Below are positions 8,808 to 15,405 of a DNA stretch of 41,714 nt, piece by piece. Position numbers and translations under genes: made by a program. The stretch comes from UBA8919 sp041658185. Lineage in GTDB: Bacteria > Elusimicrobiota > UBA8919. The notes under the pieces are model-generated. The model had not been told where the DNA came from, ran no database searches, and saw nothing but the letters and a program-made list of their open reading frames with translations. The stretch spans positions 1-41,714 of the forward strand of contig JBBAAR010000016.1 in NCBI GenBank assembly GCA_041658185.1, read 5' to 3'. The first letter of the stretch is position 1, and each line of letters starts with the position of its first letter.

Positions 8808-8904
8808 GAATTAGAGAATTAGAGAATTAGAGAATTAGATTTTTTTTCAATTTACCAATTCTCTGTCGTATAAACTAATTCTCTTTCGTTTAAACTAATT
8901 CTCT
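8808..8904. repeat. AGAGAATT tandem block with inverted copies, downstream of rplA
   Basis: Near-identical to 2570-2652: four tandem AGAGAATTA units, a pyrimidine tract, then three inverted TAATTCTCT-type units. The last unit overlaps the end of rplA: the final Thr-Glu-Asn and the TAG stop of L1 are spelled by the repeat (8895-8907). Confidence 0.85.
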
Positions 8905-9572
8905 GTCTTTACCTTTATTCCCGGACCCATCGTGGAAGAAATTGCGGTACTTTTTATGTACTGCCCTTTTGAGGAGGCAGGTTTAAGCGAGATAACCTGT
9001 GATATAATTGCTTTGACATTTTCAACAAGTTTATTTTCGTCAAAAGAAAGTTTTCCGACGGCGGAATGAACAATTCCCTGCGGATCGTTTTTGAATTCAA
9101 CACGGCCGGCCTTTATTTCTTTAACCGTCTTTGCAATTTCAAAAGTCACAGTTCCGGTTTTCGGATTGGGCATAAGCCCGCGAGGACCCAATAATTTTCC
9201 GAGTTTCGCAAGGTCTTTCATAATATCGGGTGTTGCAACGATGGCGTCAAAATCCATCCAGCCCTTTGATATTTTTTCAATCATATCTTCGCTGCCGAAA
9301 AAATCCGCGCCGGCGGTTTCCGCCTCTTTTACTTTTTCACCTTTCGCGATAACGACAACCTTTTTTGTTTTGCCTGTTCCATGCGGCAGTGAAACGGTTC
9401 CCCTCACCGTCTGGTCGGTCTGCTTGGGGTCAATTCCTAAACGAACCGCTATTTCAACCGTCTCGTCAAATTTTGTCTTCGCCGATTGTTTTAAAATTTT
9501 CACCGCTTCTTCAATAGAATACAATTTTGCCTTATCAATTTTTTCTTCATTTACCTTCATTCGTTTTGACAT
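8895..9572 (-). CDS. rplA: 50S ribosomal protein L1
   Basis: A 225-residue protein with the L1 signatures 'TVSLPHGTGKTKKV' and 'LGKLLGPRGLMPNPKTGTVT' (about 124-143). It binds 23S rRNA at the mobile L1 stalk, which helps release E-site tRNA, and can bind its own mRNA as a repressor. The ATG at 9572 follows AGGAGA. The last residues are encoded by an AGAGAATT-type repeat, so the extreme C-terminus may be lineage-specific. Usually rplJ-rplL-rpoB follow; here psd does. Confidence 0.97.
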   Translation of the reverse strand: MSKRMKVNEEKIDKAKLYSIEEAVKILKQSAKTKFDETVEIAVRLGIDPKQTDQTVRGTVSLPHGTGKTKKVVVIAKGEKVKEAETAGADFFGSEDMIEKISKGWMDFDAIVATPDIMKDLAKLGKLLGPRGLMPNPKTGTVTFEIAKTVKEIKAGRVEFKNDPQGIVHSAVGKLSFDENKLVENVKAIISQVISLKPASSKGQYIKSTAISSTMGPGIKVKTEN

Positions 9573-9614
9573 TTTTTTTCTCCTGTTTTTACTAATTCTC
9601 TAATCTCTAATTCT

Positions 9615-10040
9615 CTATTCAACTACATCTATCCCCATTGATTTTGCGGTGCCCTCAACAAGTTTTACCGCCGCCTCAACGGATGCCGCATTTAAGTCGG
9701 GCATTTTTTGTTTTGCAATTTCGGTAACCTGTTTTTTGGTGATTTTTGCAACTTTAATTTTTTGGTCGCCGGATGCTTTCGCTATGCCGCAGGCCTTTTT
9801 CAAAAGTGCGGAAACCGGTGGGACTTTCGTAATAAATGTAAACGATCTGTCCTCATAGACGGTTATAATTACGGGGACAATCATTCCGGCATCCTGCGAT
9901 TTTGTTTTCTCGTTGAACTGTTTGCAAAAATCCATAATGTTGACGCCGTGCTGTCCGAGTGCAGGTCCTACCGGTGGTGCCGGATTCGCGGCTCCGGCCG
10001 GAATTTGCAATTTGATTTGTGTCTTTACTTTTTTCGCCAT
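9615..10040 (-). CDS. rplK: 50S ribosomal protein L11
   Basis: 141 residues from the ATG at 10040 (MAKKVKTQIKLQIPAG); an upstream in-frame ATG would add ten residues encoded by a short tandem repeat and is rejected. The signatures 'PAPPVGPALGQHGVNIMDFCKQFN' (split near 25-48) and C-terminal 'KSMGIDVVE' are standard. L11 forms the GTPase-associated stalk base with 23S rRNA and is needed for RelA sensing. It lies between nusG and rplA as in most bacteria. Confidence 0.97.
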   Translation of the reverse strand: MAKKVKTQIKLQIPAGAANPAPPVGPALGQHGVNIMDFCKQFNEKTKSQDAGMIVPVIITVYEDRSFTFITKVPPVSALLKKACGIAKASGDQKIKVAKITKKQVTEIAKQKMPDLNAASVEAAVKLVEGTAKSMGIDVVE

Positions 10041-10045
10041 AATAA

Positions 10046-10125
10046 AATCAGAGCATAGAGCACAGAGCATCGAGCACAGAAAACTATTTTCTACGCTCTC
10101 CCCTCTACGCTTTATTCCTTGCCTC
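10046..10125. repeat. AGAGCAC/AGAGCAT tandem block after nusG
   Basis: Plus-strand short units (AGAGCAT, AGAGCAC, AGAGCATCGAGCAC) are followed by an inverted pyrimidine-rich part (CTACGCTCTCCCCTCTACGC). It occupies the nusG-rplK gap and begins directly after the nusG stop. Confidence 0.7.
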
Positions 10126-10656
10126 CTATAATTTTTCCACCTGCAGAAAATCCAACTCCACGGGTGTTGAACGACCGAATATGGAAACCATAACTTTCAG
10201 TTTCCCTTTTTCCTCATTGACTTCCTCAATAATGCCTATAAAATTAGCGAAAGGTCCCTCAATAATTCTGACCGATTCCTCTTTATCAAAAAGTATTGCC
10301 GGTTTCGGTTTTAACGGCGGAGGGGCATCAACCAGATTAATAACATTTTTAACCTCATCTTCAGGAAGCGGCGTCGGTTTCAACCCGCCCAAAAATCCGC
10401 TGGCGCCTGTCGTGTTTTTCACTATCCAGTACGTTTCGTTGTCTATTTCCATCTCTATAAAAACATACCCCGGAAAATATTTTCTTCTTTTTGATACCCG
10501 TTTATTTTTCTTGACTTCCACTACTTCTTCCGTAGGAATTAAAATCCTGCCGAATTGCTTTGAAAGATTCAAGTTGGTAATCTGCTTTTCCAGTTCCTGT
10601 TTTACTTTTTCCTCGTAATTTGTCAATGTATGAATAACATACCACCTTAACGCCAT
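10126..10656 (-). CDS. nusG: Transcription termination/antitermination protein NusG
   Basis: 176 residues from the ATG at 10656 (MALRWYVIHTLTNYEEKVKQ), chosen because GGAGGGAAA lies directly before it. It has the N-terminal NGN domain (about 1-115), including 'KYFPGYVFIEME' and 'GASGFLGG', then a KOW domain ('DKEESVRIIEGPFANFIG' onwards). It couples RNA polymerase to the ribosome or Rho. It sits in the canonical secE-nusG-rplK order. Confidence 0.97.
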   Translation of the reverse strand: MALRWYVIHTLTNYEEKVKQELEKQITNLNLSKQFGRILIPTEEVVEVKKNKRVSKRRKYFPGYVFIEMEIDNETYWIVKNTTGASGFLGGLKPTPLPEDEVKNVINLVDAPPPLKPKPAILFDKEESVRIIEGPFANFIGIIEEVNEEKGKLKVMVSIFGRSTPVELDFLQVEKL

Positions 10657-10687
10657 TTTCCCTCCATAACGCAAGTAAGATTCCGTT

Positions 10688-10873
10688 TTATCCTAACATC
10701 CATTTAATAATTTTAGAAAGAATGAAATCAACCGCACCTATAAAAATAGCGACGATAATAATCAGAACCGCTATAACTATGGTTGAAGCCATTACCTCTT
10801 TTCTGCCGAGCCAACTTACTTTTTTTAATTCCTCAATTGCTTCTTTTACGAATTGTACCGATTTTTGAATCAT
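10688..10873 (-). CDS. secE: Preprotein translocase subunit SecE
   Basis: A 61-residue minimal SecE with the amphipathic 'FVKEAIEELKKVSWLGRKEV' helix followed by a single transmembrane segment (about 29-50). It clamps SecY in the translocon. It sits between tRNA-Trp and nusG. Confidence 0.96.
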   Translation of the reverse strand: MIQKSVQFVKEAIEELKKVSWLGRKEVMASTIVIAVLIIIVAIFIGAVDFILSKIIKWMLG

Positions 10874-10896
10874 AATAACACCGATTAACTCCTATT

Positions 10897-10968
10897 CGGG
10901 GGAAGAGGGATTTGAACCCCCAGGGCCGGTTTTGGAGACCGGTCGTTTGCCAATTAACGGATTCCCCC
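10897..10968 (-). tRNA. tRNA-Trp (CCA anticodon)
   Basis: The minus strand folds into a 72-nt cloverleaf: acceptor GGGGGAA/TTCCCCC, D-stem CGTT/AACG, anticodon stem CCGGT/ACCGG around CTCCAAA (anticodon CCA), T-stem GGGGG/CCCTC with loop TTCAAAT, and discriminator G. The 3' CCA tail is not encoded. tRNA-Trp just upstream of secE is a widely conserved arrangement. Confidence 0.97.
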
Positions 10969-11014
10969 AAATGTTAGTAGCAGCCCGACAATTCGTGGGA
11001 TAACAACCCCTCCG

Positions 11015-11167
11015 CTACGATTTAATTTCCTTGTGAACCGTGTGTGCTTTGCAGAATTTGCAATATTTTTTTATTTCTATTTTTTCCGTAGTCGTTTTTT
11101 TATTTTTCCTTGTGGTGTAATTTCTTCTCTTACATTTCTGACAAGCCAGAATAATTATCTCTCTCAT
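11015..11167 (-). CDS. rpmG: 50S ribosomal protein L33
   Basis: A 50-residue protein starting MREIIILACQKCKRRNYTTR, with a second CxxC (YCKFCKAHTVHKEIK) near the C-terminus. The two cysteine pairs mark the zinc-binding L33 form. It lies between tRNA-Thr and tRNA-Trp, the usual place. A ribosome binding site (AGGAGAGAAA) precedes the ATG at 11167. Confidence 0.96.
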   Translation of the reverse strand: MREIIILACQKCKRRNYTTRKNKKTTTEKIEIKKYCKFCKAHTVHKEIKS

Positions 11168-11245
11168 TTTTCTCTCCTTTTTATCAAACTGCTAACGAAC
11201 ATCATCTAATTTGCCCTTATGGGATTTCCGTTGGTCGCCCAAGCA

Positions 11246-11318
11246 AGCCCGCGAGCGGGATTGAACCGCTGACCTCTTCATTACCAATGAAGTGCTCTAC
11301 CAACTGAGCTACACGGGC
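11246..11318 (-). tRNA. tRNA-Thr (GGT anticodon)
   Basis: The 73-nt minus-strand cloverleaf has acceptor GCCCGTG/CGCGGGC (one G-U), D-arm GCTC/GAGC, anticodon stem CTTCA/TGAAG around TTGGTAA (anticodon GGT), T-arm AGCGG/CCGCT with loop TTCAATC, and discriminator U. CCA is not encoded. It is the first gene after the promoter at 11393-11421; tuf, often found in this cluster, is absent. Confidence 0.97.
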
Positions 11319-11368
11319 AAATATTCTACGGTGTCCCGGAAATTTCAATATAAATTCAATATAAAAAA

Positions 11369-11384
11369 ATGCGAACATTCGCAT
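11369..11384 (-). terminator. Terminator-like hairpin between the promoter and tRNA-Thr
   Basis: The minus strand reads ATGCGAA-TG-TTCGCAT followed at once by seven T residues: a perfect 7-bp inverted repeat (realistically six pairs and a four-base loop) with a U-tract. It begins about three bases after the expected transcription start, so it could act as an early attenuator or just be a 5' leader hairpin. Confidence 0.5.
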
Positions 11385-11392
11385 CGGGAGAG

Positions 11393-11421
11393 ATTATACG
11401 AAATTATTTTAGAATTGTCAA
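11393..11421 (-). promoter_or_regulatory. Consensus sigma-70 promoter for the tRNA-Thr/rpmG/secE/nusG/rplKA operon
   Basis: On the minus strand a perfect TTGACA (11416-11421) and a perfect TATAAT (11393-11398) are separated by exactly 17 bp. The expected start is near 11386. It is the strongest promoter in the window, suited to a stable-RNA and ribosomal-protein operon. Confidence 0.9.
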
Positions 11422-11463
11422 GGATTTTTTTGCTTTTTTATTTTTTTATCCTTTCTACCCGGT

Positions 11464-11597
11464 GCGAGGGAAAAATTTCTGAAGAACCTCAATTTGCGAC
11501 TTATTCGTTCCAGGAGCGACCGAAGGAAGTCCCTTAAGGGGCAAATTGCAGAGCGAGTTCTACTGAGCGTCTCAAAGAAATTTGTTCCCGAACGATC
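11464..11597 (-). repeat. TIR-bounded intergenic element, copy 1 (with a 25-bp nested insertion)
   Basis: A member of a ~108-bp family also seen at 15296-15403 and 20255-20365. The ends are imperfect inverted repeats (GGGAAAAATTTCT against AGAAATTTGTTCCC), with an inner pair CAATTTGC/GCAAATTG. This copy has an extra ~25 bp (GACCGAAGGAAGTCCC... type) inside the loop after AGGAGC; a related piece occurs alone at 37341. The element starts nine bases after the queA stop. It accounts for most of the 287-bp gap between queA and tRNA-Thr. Confidence 0.88.
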
Positions 11598-11605
11598 TTT
11601 ATTTT

Positions 11606-12619
11606 TTATAAAATCAGCATTGCATCCCCATAGGAAGCAAATCTGTAATTATTTTCTAATGCTTGCTGATACGCTTTAAGAATTAAATCTGTCCCCGCAA
11701 AAGCGCATACCAGCATAAGAAGTGTTGTTTGCGGAAGATGAAAGTTTGTAATCAGTGCGTCAACATTTTTGAATTTATAGCCGGGATAAATGAAAATGTC
11801 TGTGGCGCCTTTTTTCGGCGTAACTTTTTTACCGTCTAATGCTAAAGCTGTTTCAAGAACTCTTACCGATGTTGTGCCGACCGCAATTTTTCTTTTTGCG
11901 GAGTTGATTGTCTGTACCTGAGATTTTTCTATTTCAAAGTACTCTTCACCCATTTTATGTTCCGTTATATTTTCACATCTTACAGGCGAAAATGTTGCCC
12001 ATGATATATGTAAAAGAACATCGGCGATTTTCACGCCATTATTTCTCAACTGCGACAAAATATTTTCAGTAAAATGAAGTCCTGCGGTTGGAGCAGCAAC
12101 CGAACCGAGGGCGGATGCAAAAACGGTCTGATACCTTTCGGCATCCGACGGGATTATATCCCTTTTTATATACGGCGGTAGCGGAATTTTGCCGTATTTT
12201 TTAAGAATTATGCCTATATCATCGGAAAATTTCAGTTTTATCGTGCCATTTTCAATTGAAACTACTTCGCAAAAATCATCTTGAATAAAAATGCGGCTAC
12301 CAATTTTGAGATTTTTCAGCGGTTTGACAATCGCTGGAACGGCTTTACTTTCGCTATAGCCGAGTATCAAAATTTCTATTTTTCCACCAGTTTCTTTTTT
12401 GCCGAAAAGCCGTGCAGGTATGACTTTTGTTTTATTGATAACTAAAACATCGCAGGCGGCAAAATAATCAACAACATTCCTGAAAATTTTATGCTCTATT
12501 TTTCCCGTATCCCTGTGAAGCACCAATAGTTTTGACTCGTCCCTTTTTTCGCAAGGGAATTTCGCAATAAACTCTTTCGGCAAATCGTAATCAAAATTTG
12601 AAAGTTTAAGTTTATTCAT
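11606..12619 (-). CDS. queA: S-adenosylmethionine:tRNA ribosyltransferase-isomerase
   Basis: A 337-residue protein. It transfers the ribosyl moiety of SAM to preQ1-modified tRNA to form epoxyqueuosine. Family motifs include 'FDYDLPKEFIAKFP' (9-22), 'DESKLLVLHRDTG', 'AAPTAGLHFTENIL' and 'GYKFKNVDALITNFHLPQTTLLMLVCAFAG'. A second queuosine gene, queH, lies 4 kb away on the same strand, so the final two queuosine steps are both encoded here. queA often adjoins ruvB; here several genes lie between them. Confidence 0.95.
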   Translation of the reverse strand: MNKLKLSNFDYDLPKEFIAKFPCEKRDESKLLVLHRDTGKIEHKIFRNVVDYFAACDVLVINKTKVIPARLFGKKETGGKIEILILGYSESKAVPAIVKPLKNLKIGSRIFIQDDFCEVVSIENGTIKLKFSDDIGIILKKYGKIPLPPYIKRDIIPSDAERYQTVFASALGSVAAPTAGLHFTENILSQLRNNGVKIADVLLHISWATFSPVRCENITEHKMGEEYFEIEKSQVQTINSAKRKIAVGTTSVRVLETALALDGKKVTPKKGATDIFIYPGYKFKNVDALITNFHLPQTTLLMLVCAFAGTDLILKAYQQALENNYRFASYGDAMLIL

Positions 12620-12738
12620 AAAAATATGTGAAAATTTTGTAAAGCTCCACCATTCTCCCTGCAGCTACAAAGCGAGTATGAATCCTCGCACTACATCCAG
12701 ACAAAAACAGGATTTTTAACATTCTCATTACACCTTTC

Positions 12739-13509
12739 TTAAAACCCTTCAATGTATTCATATAATGCTTTTATAAGTTTCAATGTCTTTTCCCTATCCT
12801 TGCCTCGTAATTTTCTGTTTATCTCAATTTGTACTGCAGGAGTACCATAATCAGCAACGAAACAGGTTGTTGTCCGTTGTCCTTGTGCTGAAAAGAAATT
12901 AAACGACAAATCTCTAATATCATTTTTGTTCAACAACAAAATAAGTTTATCTAAAAGGTAATCCTCACCAAGCAGAGAATCTCCATACATTGTGCCAAAG
13001 TCTACTTCAAAAGGTCTTCTTTCAGCGGCACCATGGATGTCAAGTACCACAATAATATTTTCTGTTTCTATTAGTTTTCTTATTTCTTCTTTATAGGATG
13101 TATCATCATACCAATTGGGGTCAAATCTTGTTTTGTGAGTAGTGTAAATCGCATAGCAATCCGTCAATTCCTGTAAAACTCTCACAATTGCTCCTGTAAG
13201 TACATCTCTTCCTTTTTCCCTATCGTCTCTAATGTGTTGTGTAGCATGCGGTGCAGAAAGTAATACTTTTTTCGTTCCTCTTATGAGTTTATATGCTTTA
13301 TTTTCATCTGAAGCAAAAATATTATTATTTAGTTCAATTTCTTTATTATAGTCATATAACTTAGAAAGAATCTTTTCTTTATCAAAAACTTTACCAGTAA
13401 CCTTGTTTGTCTCTATTTCACGATGTTTTATGTCTGCCTGATTCCATCCGATAATTAAGATTGCTGAAAATATCCACCAAATAAAAATTAATATCTTTTT
13501 GTATTTCAT
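12739..13509 (-). CDS. Membrane-anchored N-formylglutamate amidohydrolase-like protein
   Basis: A 256-residue protein with an N-terminal hydrophobic segment (about 5-21, rich in I/W/F) that looks like a signal anchor. The rest resembles the N-formylglutamate amidohydrolase superfamily (zinc aminoacylase-like fold): 'LLSAPHATQHIRD' (about 83-95), 'VLDIHGAAERRPFEVDFG' (about 151-168) and 'AVQIEINRKLRG' near the end supply the His, Asp and Glu expected for metal binding. The substrate is unknown; no histidine-degradation genes are nearby. An extracytoplasmic role is inferred from the anchor. It stands between queA and a small membrane protein. Confidence 0.7.
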   Translation of the reverse strand: MKYKKILIFIWWIFSAILIIGWNQADIKHREIETNKVTGKVFDKEKILSKLYDYNKEIELNNNIFASDENKAYKLIRGTKKVLLSAPHATQHIRDDREKGRDVLTGAIVRVLQELTDCYAIYTTHKTRFDPNWYDDTSYKEEIRKLIETENIIVVLDIHGAAERRPFEVDFGTMYGDSLLGEDYLLDKLILLLNKNDIRDLSFNFFSAQGQRTTTCFVADYGTPAVQIEINRKLRGKDREKTLKLIKALYEYIEGF

Positions 13510-13520
13510 TTTAAGTTACC

Positions 13521-13535
13521 TTGATAAAGTATCAA
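13521..13535. promoter_or_regulatory. Short palindrome upstream of the amidohydrolase-like gene
   Basis: TTGATA-AAG-TATCAA is a perfect 6-3-6 inverted repeat 12 bases before the ATG at 13509. It could be an operator or chance in AT-rich DNA; no -35/-10 pair is clear. Confidence 0.3.
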
Positions 13536-13567
13536 TTTATTGAAAGTCGTTTATTGAACATGTGTTT

Positions 13568-13864
13568 CTACTTTGTAGTTGATGCCATCGGATATGATTT
13601 GAATTGTGCTATCCTCCAGAAAAATACAAGATAAAATACAAGTCCAAGAATTATTCCCGATGCAATACCTATATTTGTCTCGGTAAATTCTTTTAATTTA
13701 GAAAAAAACTTTATGGAGACAACGGAATCTTTCGGTACCATCAAATTTTCAAAACGAGGTATTGCAATAATCGTCAAAATGAAACTGACTAACACCCTCC
13801 ACAGACCTCCAAAAAATCCTAAAACTGCAGAATAATAAACGCTTCTTTTTAACTCGCTGTTCAT
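13568..13864 (-). CDS. Small membrane protein, two transmembrane helices
   Basis: A 98-residue protein that I do not recognise. Hydrophobic segments at about 13-36 and 67-86 flank a polar loop containing 'RFENLMVPKDSVVSIKFFSKLKEF'-type sequence (residues 38-62). It starts four bases after the stop of the SpoIID-type gene and so is probably translated from the same mRNA. A role in the envelope is a guess from position only. Confidence 0.65.
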   Translation of the reverse strand: MNSELKRSVYYSAVLGFFGGLWRVLVSFILTIIAIPRFENLMVPKDSVVSIKFFSKLKEFTETNIGIASGIILGLVFYLVFFWRIAQFKSYPMASTTK

Positions 13865-13868
13865 AAAT

Positions 13869-15080
13869 TCATTCTTCCAAATTTTTTATTTCAGCACCGC
13901 GGTAGTAATGTTTCAGAATCTTTTTATAATCCCAGCCGTCCTCAGCCATGCCTTTTGCACCCCATTGGCACATTCCGACTCCGTGTCCCCAGCCATGGCC
14001 TCTGAAATATGCAACGCCGTTTTTTATCTTAACTGTAAAGTTTGCGCTGCGAATGATGTTGGGATTCATTGCCATTCTGAATCTGTTTGAACGAAGCCAG
14101 AGTTTACCTTTTGAGTGTTCAAGCAAAATTTCTTTTGCTCTGTCCGACGAAGTGCGCCCTACCGTTTTTATTTTTTTAACATCACCGACTTTATAACCGA
14201 AAGATCGCAGATTAGAGCCAACCGTTTTTAATGAAATTGAAACCGACCAGTTGTACCATTTATCTTTCTCGCAAAAACCGCATTTAACCCCCGTAAGATA
14301 TTCCGGATTCTCCGTCTTTGAATCATTCCATACATTTCTGACATCCTCGGTTTTACCGCCGCAACTGGAATGATAAAGCGCATTTATTATTTCGCCGTTG
14401 TATTTAAGAATTTCGCCAGCCGTATCATATACCGCCTTGTTGCTTCTTTCATCCTCGGAATCAAAACCACCGTAAACCTGACAATGCGTTTGTGAACATA
14501 AATCAAAACCGTTAGAACCGTGTTTGCCGAGATTTTTAATCGCAAATGTTCTTGCAACAACTGCCTGTGCTTTAAGCGATTCATACGACCACGACGGAGA
14601 CACCTCTTTTGTCATTATTCCGCAGATATATTCTTCAAACCCAAGTTCATTTATAACGGCAAGTTTTTTTCTGTTGTTGATTTTTAATATTATATTTCCT
14701 TTATATCTTTTGCCGTCAACGGTAATTTTTTGGTCTGTTCTTCTGGGAACTATTTTGATATCTGATGTGAACTGTTTTTTATCAAAAATGATTTTTCCTT
14801 TCGCTGTTTTTACCGTGTAAATATCATCGTCAGACATATCAAACTTTTCGCCGGTTTTTATATCTATAATCGTAAAAACATCCTCGCCTCCAATAGATAC
14901 TCTGTCGGTACTTTCAATAATTCCGATTTTTATTATGATTTCTTTCATCGGCTTTGCCGGTTTGATTTCACCGGCGACGGGCGGCCGCGGAATAAACGGC
15001 GGTTTCCGCATCGGCACAGCACACCCTGTAAAAAATATTGCAACCGACAAATAAAAAATTATTTTTTTGTGATTAACCAT
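13869..15080 (-). CDS. SpoIID/LytB-domain lipoprotein
   Basis: A 403-residue protein starting with a lipoprotein signal (hydrophobic 7-18, lipobox FTGC, Cys20). A proline-rich stretch is followed by a beta-rich region and the SpoIID domain (about 150-400): 'EYICGIMTKEVSPSWSYESLKAQAVVARTFA' split near 148-178, 'CQVYGG', 'YHSSCGGKTEDV', and near the end 'FRGHGWGHGVGMCQWGAKGMA'. SpoIID-type enzymes cleave peptide-stripped glycan strands; in non-sporulating bacteria related proteins act in cell-wall turnover. No other sporulation gene is seen. Its start overlaps the preceding small gene by 22 bases. Confidence 0.9.
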   Translation of the reverse strand: MVNHKKIIFYLSVAIFFTGCAVPMRKPPFIPRPPVAGEIKPAKPMKEIIIKIGIIESTDRVSIGGEDVFTIIDIKTGEKFDMSDDDIYTVKTAKGKIIFDKKQFTSDIKIVPRRTDQKITVDGKRYKGNIILKINNRKKLAVINELGFEEYICGIMTKEVSPSWSYESLKAQAVVARTFAIKNLGKHGSNGFDLCSQTHCQVYGGFDSEDERSNKAVYDTAGEILKYNGEIINALYHSSCGGKTEDVRNVWNDSKTENPEYLTGVKCGFCEKDKWYNWSVSISLKTVGSNLRSFGYKVGDVKKIKTVGRTSSDRAKEILLEHSKGKLWLRSNRFRMAMNPNIIRSANFTVKIKNGVAYFRGHGWGHGVGMCQWGAKGMAEDGWDYKKILKHYYRGAEIKNLEE

Positions 15081-15274
15081 AGAATTATTGATAAGATAAC
15101 ACTGATAATTATTGAAGTAGTGAGCGGAAAATAAAAAGAAAAATTTTCTTTTTTGATAAAAATATCTCCCGGCAGTTTTCCCAAATACGGGATTTTTACT
15201 CCGAGAATAAAAAACAAACCAACGAGAGCTAAAACAATCCCAGCAACTATTAAAACTTTTCCAAAATAAGTCAT
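15059..15274 (-). CDS. DUF2905-family small membrane protein
   Basis: A 71-residue protein with two transmembrane helices (about 5-26 and 46-67) and the family's 'LGKLPGDIFIKKENFSFYFP' motif between them. DUF2905 proteins are widespread, lack a known function and often lie near ruvB/queA/spoIID genes, as here. The stop overlaps the spoIID-like start. Confidence 0.85.
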   Translation of the reverse strand: MTYFGKVLIVAGIVLALVGLFFILGVKIPYLGKLPGDIFIKKENFSFYFPLTTSIIISVILSIILWLITKK

Positions 15275-15295
15275 TTTCTATCCCTTCATTATTGA

Positions 15296-15403
15296 GCGAG
15301 GGAAAAATTTCTGAAGAGCCTCAATTTGCGACCTATACCCAACAGGAGCAAATTGCAGAACGAGTTCTGACGAGTGTCTCAAAGAAATTTGTTCCCGAGC
15401 GAC
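15296..15403 (-). repeat. TIR-bounded intergenic element, copy 2
   Basis: A 108-bp copy of the family described at 11464. The terminal inverted repeats are GCGAGGGAAAAATTTCT and AGAAATTTGTTCCCGAGC, and the inner arms CAATTTGC/GCAAATTG. It lies two bases after the stop of the DUF3352/pilin-like gene on the minus strand. Confidence 0.88.
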
Positions 15404-15405
15404 CC

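Noticed and set aside
13869..15080. SpoIID-domain gene as evidence for sporulation
   Set aside because: SpoIID/LytB domains occur in many non-sporulating bacteria, and no other sporulation gene is visible.
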